Of a stretch of DNA of 64,000 nucleotides, positions 58,768 to 64,000 are shown one piece after another. Source of the stretch: an uncultured Oscillospiraceae bacterium (GTDB taxonomy: Bacteria; Bacillota; Clostridia; Oscillospirales; Oscillospiraceae); assembly GCA_949841355.1 (NCBI GenBank), contig CATKZP010000015.1, positions 16,563 through 80,562 of the forward strand, given 5' to 3'. A program made the translations under genes and the position numbers. The notes beneath the pieces were generated by a model that worked only from the letters and a program-made list of their open reading frames with translations, was not told the DNA's origin and did not search any database. The first letter of the stretch is position 1. Each line of letters starts with the position of its first letter.

Positions 58768-59793
58768 ATGAAAAAAAGTATCAGCCTGCTCTTGGCGCTC
58801 TGCATGGCGTTCACTCTGGCCGCCTGCGCGGGTACGCCCGGCGAGTCCAAAGTGCCCGTGAGCGATTCGTCCGCCCCTCCGGCCCAGTCCGATACCCCCG
58901 AGGGGAAGTCCTACCGCATCGGCGTGTTTTTCAAGGACAGCTCCAGCATGTTCTGGCGCTATGTGGGCCAGGGGTGCTCCGACAAGGCCAAGGAGCTGGG
59001 CGTTGAGTTCGTAGAGTATTCTCCCGCCAGCTACACCGACTCGGCCGGCCAGATGAGCATGCTGGAGGACGCCATTGCCTCCGGAATCGACGCCATCTGT
59101 GTGGCCGCCATTGACTCCACCGCCATCGTGGACACCCTGCTCAAGGCGGAGGAGAAGGGAATTCCCGTTATCGTGTTCAATACCCTGATTCCCGGCTTTG
59201 AGGAGAGCGGCAAGCAGCGCTGCTTCATCGGTATTGATAATGTCAAGGCCTCTGAGGACGTGATGGAGCAGATCCTGGCCGACCATGACTACAAGGCCAA
59301 CGTGGTCATTCTGGAGGGCACGCCCGCCACCCAGATGAACGCCGACCGCGCCGGGACCGCCACCGACGTGTGCAAGAAGTACGAGGGCGTGAACATCGTG
59401 GCCAGCCAGCCCTGCTACGCCAACCGCGAGACGGCCATGACCACCATGGAGAACATCCTCCAGTCCACCCAGGACATCGACATCGTCTGGGCGCTGAACG
59501 ACCCCACCGCCCTGGGCGCCCAGCAGGCCATTGAAGCCGCAAGCCTGAGCGATATCGACATCGTGGCCATCGACGGCACCCCCGACGCCATCGCCTCCAT
59601 CATCAAGGGCCGCAGCATCAGGTACACTATGGACCAGGCCCCCTTTGATATGGGCGCGTTTACCGTTCAGGCCGCCTATGACATCCTGGAAGGGAAGAAC
59701 GTGGACCCCATCATCCGCTGCGGCGGCACCGCCATCGGCCCCGACAACGCCCAGACCCATATGGATACCTATTACCCCGACTACGAGTACTGA
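58768..59793 (+). CDS. Sugar-binding lipoprotein of the ABC importer
   Basis: The product has 341 residues. A signal sequence ends in the lipobox LAACAG (Cys about residue 20), so it is anchored outside the cell membrane. The periplasmic-binding fold of the ribose/galactose type is seen in YRIGVFFKDSSSMFWRYVGQG, IPVIVFNTLIP and IDIVWALNDPTALGAQQAIE. GGAGGTAAAACA precedes the ATG. It is the last gene of the importer and ends at a strong hairpin. The ligand is presumably the substrate degraded by the island. Confidence 0.9.
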   Translation: MKKSISLLLALCMAFTLAACAGTPGESKVPVSDSSAPPAQSDTPEGKSYRIGVFFKDSSSMFWRYVGQGCSDKAKELGVEFVEYSPASYTDSAGQMSMLEDAIASGIDAICVAAIDSTAIVDTLLKAEEKGIPVIVFNTLIPGFEESGKQRCFIGIDNVKASEDVMEQILADHDYKANVVILEGTPATQMNADRAGTATDVCKKYEGVNIVASQPCYANRETAMTTMENILQSTQDIDIVWALNDPTALGAQQAIEAASLSDIDIVAIDGTPDAIASIIKGRSIRYTMDQAPFDMGAFTVQAAYDILEGKNVDPIIRCGGTAIGPDNAQTHMDTYYPDYEY

Positions 59794-59818
59794 TTTAAAC
59801 TATTTTACCCTCTCAAAA

Positions 59819-59864
59819 AGCCACACAGCGGCCAGCCCATTCTCGGGCTGGCCGCTGTGTGGCT
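59819..59864 (+). terminator. Terminator after the sugar-binding protein gene
   Basis: Perfect 20-bp stem (AGCCACACAGCGGCCAGCCC and its complement) with a 6-base loop; the T-tail is weak. Confidence 0.8.
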
Positions 59865-59893
59865 GATGCTGTGCCGCGTGAAGTCCGGCGGGC

Positions 59894-60658
59894 TCATCCG
59901 CCGCAGTGGTGTTCGCCGCAGCCGTGGCTGCCGCACTCCCCGCTGTGATGGTGCTCTCCATGGTGGCTGCACATGACGTTGGGGTCGTAGCTGAGCGCGC
60001 CGCAGGCCAGGGCCTGGGCCGCCTGGTCCGCGCTGCCGGAGACGCCGCCATACAGGCGGATGCCCGCCGCAGCCAGCGCAGCCTGCGCTCCTCCGCCGAT
60101 GCCGCCGCAGATCAGCGCGTCGGCGCCCAGGGCGCTCAGCACCCCCGCCAGCGCGCCGTGGCCGCTGCCGCTGGTGTCCACCACCTGGGAGGAGGTGACG
60201 ACGCCCTGCTCCACATCATAGATTTTAAACTGCCGGGTGTGGCCGAAGTGCTGAAAAATCTGGCCATCCTCATAGGTCACTGCGATGCGCATGGTATGTT
60301 CTCCTTTCGATTCCGCGTATTGCTGTTGATAGCGCCGCTTGAAGCAGCCGCCGCAGCCCTGCTCTCCGCCGCACAGCCTGAAATCGCCCCCTTCGATGCG
60401 CAGGGGGCGCCCGTCCACCAGGAAGCGGGCTAGCTTTTCCCGGGCGGCGGCGTAAATCTGCTGCACGGTGGTCCGGGCGATGCCCATGAACCGGGCGCAC
60501 TGCTCCTGGGAGAGGCCTTCCCGGTCGATGAGGCGGATGGTTTCGTACTCGTCCACCGTCAGGACGACGGGGGGGAGCTGGGCGGTGGCGTTGGCGGGGG
60601 AAAACTCCAGCGTGCCCGGGTATTGGCACACTCTTCTGCACTTTTTCGGCCTGGACAC
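59894..60658 (-). CDS. DUF134 / NifX-like fusion protein
   Basis: The product has 254 residues. The N-terminal DUF134 part (1-105) has a Cys-rich start (MSRPKKCRRVCQYPG) and an HTH-like segment (LSQEQCARFMGIARTTVQQIYAAAREKLA), then a cysteine cluster (LCGGEQGCGGC). The C-terminal part (from residue 123) is a dinitrogenase iron-molybdenum cofactor domain (MRIAVTYEDGQIFQHFGHTRQFKIYDV) ending in a His/Cys-rich tail. An internal in-frame ATG at 60292 preceded by AAGGAG could give the NifX-like domain as a separate 132-residue product. Related proteins occur with Mrp/ApbC iron-sulfur carriers; none is seen here. Confidence 0.82.
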   Translation of the reverse strand: MSRPKKCRRVCQYPGTLEFSPANATAQLPPVVLTVDEYETIRLIDREGLSQEQCARFMGIARTTVQQIYAAAREKLARFLVDGRPLRIEGGDFRLCGGEQGCGGCFKRRYQQQYAESKGEHTMRIAVTYEDGQIFQHFGHTRQFKIYDVEQGVVTSSQVVDTSGSGHGALAGVLSALGADALICGGIGGGAQAALAAAGIRLYGGVSGSADQAAQALACGALSYDPNVMCSHHGEHHHSGECGSHGCGEHHCGG

Positions 60659-60696
60659 GGCGGAATCCCCTCCATTCGACGGGCAGCGATAGGTTC

Positions 60697-60762
60697 ATTA
60701 TAGCGCGTTTGCGGCATATGTCAATAAAAATAATTGACATGCAGAGGGAATTCCTCTATACT
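60697..60762. promoter_or_regulatory. Divergent promoters with shared palindrome
   Basis: Minus-strand promoter: TTGACA (60719-60724), 16 bp, TATAAT (60697-60702), for the DUF134 gene. Plus-strand promoter: TTGACA (60734-60739), 17 bp, TATACT (60757-60762), for the Crp/Fnr gene. The two -35 boxes form an inverted repeat with arms TGTCAAT and ATTGACA, 7 bp apart (60719-60739). A second palindrome, AGAGG-GAATTC-CTCT (about 60743-60757), lies in the plus-strand spacer. Confidence 0.75.
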
Positions 60763-60788
60763 CTAATGAAGTGAGGGAGGGGTCGTCC

Positions 60789-61451
60789 ATGGAGCTGGAA
60801 CACTGCTTTCCCGTCTGGAATAAGCTCACCGCCGCCCAGCAGGAGGCGCTGCACAGATCGACGAGGGAAAAACAGGTCAAAAAGGGCGCGCTGCTCCATG
60901 CGGGCGGGCAGGACTGCACCGGCCTGCTCATTGTCCGCCAGGGCCAGCTGCGGGCCTATATCCTCTCGGAGGAGGGGCGGGAGGTCACCATCTACCGGCT
61001 GGTGGAGGGGGACGTGTGCCTGTTCTCCGCCTCGTGCATGATGCGCAGCATCCAGTTCGACGTCACGGTGGAGGCGGAGCGGGACACCGCGCTGTGGGTG
61101 GTGCCCGCCGAGGTCTACCGGGGGCTGATGGAGCAGTCCACCGCCGTGGCCAACTACACCAACGACCTGATGGGGAGCCGCTTCTCCGAGGTGATGTGGC
61201 TGATGGAGCAGATCATGTGGCGCAGCTTCGACCAGCGGCTGGCCCAGTTTCTGCTCCAGGAGAGCGCCTTGGAGGAGTCGGACCTGCTGCCCCTGACCCA
61301 TGAGCGGATCGCCGCCCACCTGGGCACCGCCCGGGAGGTGGTCACCCGGATGCTGCGCTATTTTCAGGGAGAGGGCATGGTGCGCCTGGTCCGGGGGAGC
61401 GTGGAGCTCACCGATGTGAGCAAGCTCAAAGCGCTGTGCGGACAAAAGTGA
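60789..61451 (+). CDS. Crp/Fnr-family transcriptional regulator
   Basis: The product has 220 residues. A cyclic-nucleotide-like sensor domain (about 15-120) is joined by a long helix to a winged HTH (LTHERIAAHLGTAREVVTRMLRYFQGEGMVRL). Several cysteines (HCFPVW, QDCTGLL, VCLFSASCMM) suggest redox or metal sensing, but the Fnr four-Cys pattern is not clear. The ATG at 60789 follows GGGAGGGG by 7-8 bases; an in-frame ATG at 60771 overlaps it. It is divergent from the DUF134-NifX gene and convergent with a CoA-disulfide reductase gene. It may regulate one or both. Confidence 0.88.
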   Translation: MELEHCFPVWNKLTAAQQEALHRSTREKQVKKGALLHAGGQDCTGLLIVRQGQLRAYILSEEGREVTIYRLVEGDVCLFSASCMMRSIQFDVTVEAERDTALWVVPAEVYRGLMEQSTAVANYTNDLMGSRFSEVMWLMEQIMWRSFDQRLAQFLLQESALEESDLLPLTHERIAAHLGTAREVVTRMLRYFQGEGMVRLVRGSVELTDVSKLKALCGQK

Positions 61452-61452
61452 G

Positions 61453-61491
61453 ACAGCCCGCCCGTTCAAGCAGAACGGGCGGGCTGTTTTG
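61453..61491. terminator. Bidirectional terminator
   Basis: Perfect 15-bp stem ACAGCCCGCCCGTTC / GAACGGGCGGGCTGT with a 5-base loop and TTTT, between convergent genes. Confidence 0.9.
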
Positions 61492-63183
61492 TCATGGCTC
61501 CATGCCGCAGGGGAGGGACCGCTCCGCCGCGGCCCGGTCCAGCATGACGCTCTCGTAGAGGCGGTAGCCCCCGGCCAGGTGGGAGCAGTCAAAGCCCTCC
61601 TGTGCCAGCACGCGGCAGGCCAGATAGCTGCGCAGGGCGCTCTGGCACACCAGATACACCGGCTTGCCCTGGGGCAGCTCTCCCAGGCGCTCCCGCAGCT
61701 CGTCCACGGGGATATTGACGAAGCCGTCCAAGTGGCCCCGCTGGTATTCCATGGGGGTGCGCACGTCCAGCAGCAGGGCGCTGCCGTCCCGGGGCAGGGC
61801 GTCCGCCTGATCCCAGTGGAACTGCTTCACCAGTCCGCGGGACAGGTTCTCCATCATAAAGCCCGCCATGTTCACCGGGTCCTTGGCGGAGGAGTAGGGG
61901 GGCGCGTAGGCCAGGTCCAGCTCCGCCAGGTCCAGGGCGGACATGCCCGCCCGGATGGCGGTGGCCAGCACGTCGATGCGTTTGTCCACCCCCTCGAAGC
62001 CCACGATCTGCGCCCCCAGCAGGCGCAGGGTATCGGGATCAAAGAGCACCTTCATGGTCATCATCCGCCCGCCGGGGTAATACCCGGCGTGGTTGGCGGG
62101 GGAGAGGTAGACCTTATCCCAGCGGATACCCGCCCGCCTGGCCGAGCGCTCGTTGATGCCGGTGACGGCGGCGGTCATGTCGAACACCTTGAGGACGGAG
62201 GAGCCCTGGGAGCCGGGGTAGCGGCTGTCGCCGCCGCAGATATTGTCTGCGGCGATGCGGCCCTGCCGGTTGGCGGGCCCCGCCAGGGAGATGAGGGTGT
62301 CCTCCCCGGTGACGGAGTGCTTGACCTGGACCGCGTCGCCCACGGCGTATATGTCCGGCGCGGAGGTTTCCATCCGGTCATTGACCAGGATGCTGCCCTT
62401 GATGCCCAGGGCCAGCCCGGCGTCCCGGGCCAGCTGGGAGTCCGGGGTGACGCCGATGGCCAGCACCACCATGTCCGCTTGCAGCGGCTCCTCTCCCTTC
62501 AGGAGCGCCCGCACCCGGCTTCCCGCGTCCTCAAAGCCCTCCACCGTGCGGCCCAGGAGGAGCTTCACCCCCCGCTGGCGCATTTTGCCGTGGATGAAGG
62601 AGGCCATTTCAGGGTCGAAGGGGTTCATCAGCTGCTGCGGCCGCTGGACGATGGTGACATCCAGCCCCAGATCCCGGAGGTTTTCCGCCATTTCCAGCCC
62701 GATGAAGCCGCCTCCGGCCAGCACCGCTGAGCGGGGCCGCGCCTGCTCCACAAACCGGCGGATGCGCAGGGTGTCCTCCACCGTGCGCAGGGTGAACAGC
62801 CGCTCCAGCCCCACGCCGGGCACCTGGGGCTGGGTGGGCTGGGCGCCGGGGGAGAGCAGCAGCTTGTCGTAGCGCTCCTCAAACTCCTCTCCGCTGTCCA
62901 GACTGCGGACGGACACGGTTTTTTTCTCCGGGTGGATGGCCAGCACCTCATGACGCACCCGCATATCAATGCGGAACCGCCGCCAAAAGCTCTCGGGAGT
63001 TTGGAGGGTGAGCTCCGCCGGGTCCTGGATGACCCCGCCGATATAGTAGGGCAGGCCGCAGTTGGCATAGGAGACATGGCCGGACCGCTCGAATACCACC
63101 ACCTGGGCGGATTCGTCCAGCCGGCGGATACGGGCTGCCGCGGTGGCCCCGCCGGCCACGCCGCCCACAATGACGATTTTCAT
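61492..63183 (-). CDS. CoA-disulfide reductase with C-terminal rhodanese domain
   Basis: The product has 563 residues. An FAD/NAD(P) disulfide reductase core (1-450) begins MKIVIVGGVAGGATAAARIRRL and has the single active Cys42 in SYANCGLPYY, as in CoA-disulfide reductases and NADH oxidases. A rhodanese domain (about 465-555) ends with its own Cys in VYLVCQSALRS. Such fusions reduce CoA-disulfide, persulfide or polysulfide. The start at 63183 follows AGGAAAGG with a long spacing; the frame runs further upstream only as a shadow of the next gene. A Crp/Fnr regulator lies downstream in convergent orientation. Confidence 0.9.
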   Translation of the reverse strand: MKIVIVGGVAGGATAAARIRRLDESAQVVVFERSGHVSYANCGLPYYIGGVIQDPAELTLQTPESFWRRFRIDMRVRHEVLAIHPEKKTVSVRSLDSGEEFEERYDKLLLSPGAQPTQPQVPGVGLERLFTLRTVEDTLRIRRFVEQARPRSAVLAGGGFIGLEMAENLRDLGLDVTIVQRPQQLMNPFDPEMASFIHGKMRQRGVKLLLGRTVEGFEDAGSRVRALLKGEEPLQADMVVLAIGVTPDSQLARDAGLALGIKGSILVNDRMETSAPDIYAVGDAVQVKHSVTGEDTLISLAGPANRQGRIAADNICGGDSRYPGSQGSSVLKVFDMTAAVTGINERSARRAGIRWDKVYLSPANHAGYYPGGRMMTMKVLFDPDTLRLLGAQIVGFEGVDKRIDVLATAIRAGMSALDLAELDLAYAPPYSSAKDPVNMAGFMMENLSRGLVKQFHWDQADALPRDGSALLLDVRTPMEYQRGHLDGFVNIPVDELRERLGELPQGKPVYLVCQSALRSYLACRVLAQEGFDCSHLAGGYRLYESVMLDRAAAERSLPCGMEP

Positions 63184-63233
63184 GGAATTCACTGCCTTTC
63201 CTCGTGTCCTGCGCCTGGGCGCAGGCTTTTTTG

Positions 63234-63821
63234 TTATGGGTCGCTGACGGATCTGCCGTTTTTCGCCTTGCAGATGAGCTGGGTCATGGTGCCCATGGGG
63301 CAGTACACGCACCAGGAGCGGGGCTTGAACAGCAGCATGGTGACAAAGCCCAGCACCGTGGAGGTGAGCATAACGCTGTAAAAGCCGAAGGCGAATTGGG
63401 CCACGCCGGGGTGGAACAGAGTGCCGCGATAGGCCCAGTGCCAGGGCAGCTTGAAGGTCCACAGCAGAGTGACCGCCTGGGAGAGGTCCCGGGCTCCGAC
63501 AAAGACCAGATAGGTGTTCCACAGCATCAGGAAGAACATGGTGAAAAAGAACGCCAGGAAGCCGTAGCGGAAGGCTTTGCTCTTCATCCACCGGGGGACG
63601 TCCTTTTTCCGGGACAGCCCGAACCGTCCGCCCACCAGGGCAAAGAGCTGGCCCCGCCCGCAGTAGCGGTTACAATAGGCTTTGCTTCCCCCGGCGACGG
63701 CGATGATGAGGGGAATGAAGAAGCACAGCAGGCCCAGCCAGGCGAACAGGATGTTGAAGAAGCCCAGGATCAGATAGCTCAGCGACACGATCCACAGGTA
63801 GTCATACCAGTGCTTTTTCAT
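63234..63821 (-). CDS. Membrane-bound 4Fe-4S binding protein (NapH-like)
   Basis: The product has 195 residues with four membrane segments. Cysteine motifs CNRYCGRGQL and CVYCPMGTMTQLIC match the conserved core of NapH/CcoG-like iron-sulfur membrane proteins, though the two ferredoxin clusters usual at the C-terminus are absent here. The ferredoxin gene that overlaps its start (ATGA) may supply them. It lies 50 bases upstream of the CoA-disulfide reductase gene and probably passes electrons from the quinone or ferredoxin pool. Confidence 0.8.
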   Translation of the reverse strand: MKKHWYDYLWIVSLSYLILGFFNILFAWLGLLCFFIPLIIAVAGGSKAYCNRYCGRGQLFALVGGRFGLSRKKDVPRWMKSKAFRYGFLAFFFTMFFLMLWNTYLVFVGARDLSQAVTLLWTFKLPWHWAYRGTLFHPGVAQFAFGFYSVMLTSTVLGFVTMLLFKPRSWCVYCPMGTMTQLICKAKNGRSVSDP

Positions 63822-64000
63822 TCCGCCACCTCCTGAAGCGCGATCACGCTGGCCGGGCACTCCTTGACGCATTTCCCGCACCCCACGCATTTTGCCCCGT
63901 CCACCCGCGCCGCCACGCCCTTTCGGACCTGAATGGCGGACAGCGGGCAGACCTTGACGCAGCATCCGCAGGCCACGCAGCTGGTCTCGTCCACCAGCGC
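63818..64000 (-). CDS. 2[4Fe-4S] ferredoxin-type protein (5' end outside window)
   Basis: The last 60 codons are visible. Two complete cluster motifs, CVACGCCVKVCPLSAI and CVGCGKCVKECPASVI, identify a bacterial-type two-cluster ferredoxin domain. Its stop overlaps the start of the membrane Fe-S gene (ATGA), so both are co-translated. The N-terminus, and any further domain, lie beyond position 64000. Confidence 0.85.
   Translation of the reverse strand, partial: ALVDETSCVACGCCVKVCPLSAIQVRKGVAARVDGAKCVGCGKCVKECPASVIALQEVAE

Noticed and set aside
60719..60739. Classical FNR box between DUF134 and Crp/Fnr genes
   Set aside because: The arms TGTCAAT/ATTGACA do not match TTGAT-N4-ATCAA; kept only as an unassigned palindrome.
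61492..63591. 699-residue form of the CoA-disulfide reductase
   Set aside because: The first 136 residues are an out-of-frame reading of the membrane Fe-S gene; the FAD-binding motif begins properly at the ATG at 63183.

Overview
This window looks like chromosomal DNA of a GC-rich, spore-forming, anaerobic member of the Clostridia, most like the gut Oscillospiraceae (Flavonifractor / Lawsonibacter / Pseudoflavonifractor type). The evidence is a high-GC coding bias, strong Shine-Dalgarno sequences, small CotF-like coat genes behind a sigma-G-like promoter, the ecfA1-ecfA2-ecfT-truA gene order, cyclic-di-GMP-I riboswitches, class B sortases and many ferredoxin-type proteins. No rRNA, tRNA, CRISPR array, intact transposase or prophage was seen. 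The species assignment is inference.

Layout. 1-2.0 kb: incomplete FtsX-like ABC permease (minus). 2.0-2.8 kb: non-coding, with a small inverted-repeat element. 2.8-7.6 kb: AP2-domain protein, then a tandem cyclic-di-GMP-type riboswitch, a 1021-residue cell-wall-anchored surface protein and a class B sortase. 7.7-18.5 kb: GH13 enzyme, two coat-like proteins, a two-component system whose regulator and kinase genes flank an ABC exporter, a CtpE-like P-type ATPase, a DUF975 membrane protein and isocitrate dehydrogenase. 18.6-30.4 kb (minus): DUF4358 lipoprotein, transglutaminase-like protein, ClpE-like unfoldase, CvpA, DUF5711, acetyltransferase, truA, the ECF transporter core and a methyltransferase. 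30.7-32.6 kb: an unrecognised overlapping gene pair whose larger product carries an HETAH metallopeptidase-like motif. 32.7-36.2 kb: a second, paralogous tandem riboswitch / surface protein / sortase module. 36.2-42.2 kb (minus): Fe-S aldo/keto reductase, Spx/ArsC-like protein, MFS exporter with TetR regulator, and a soluble MCP plus FIST-domain sensor. 42.4-59.8 kb: a sugar or sugar-acid/cyclitol catabolic island with a LacI-type regulator, dehydrogenases, two AroE-like enzymes, FGGY kinase, KDPG-type aldolase, phosphotriesterase-like hydrolase, cupin isomerase and a ribose-type ABC importer. 59.9-64 kb: redox genes (DUF134-NifX fusion, Crp/Fnr regulator, CoA-disulfide reductase with rhodanese domain, Fe-S membrane protein and ferredoxin).

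The most striking content is the pair of modules at 3.3-7.6 kb and 32.8-36.2 kb. Each has two adjacent cyclic-di-GMP-I-type aptamers, a surface protein ending in VP(Q/E)TGD, a hairpin, and a class B sortase. In both leaders the same decamer, CTTTGCGTCC, lies just downstream of the aptamers. It is exactly complementary to the conserved core of aptamer 1, and its first six bases are also complementary to a GCAAAG directly in front of the ribosome binding site. That is a plausible shared switch.

The catabolic island carries at least five cre-like 14-bp operators (core AAAACG(A/T)T or its complement). Each sits on or next to a promoter with 17-18 bp spacing, so the island looks like one regulon of the LacI-family protein encoded at its left edge. 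Two copies of a MITE-like repeat (119 and 167 bp) lie at 18.6 and 39.1 kb in opposite orientation. Each supplies the stop codon of the adjacent minus-strand gene.
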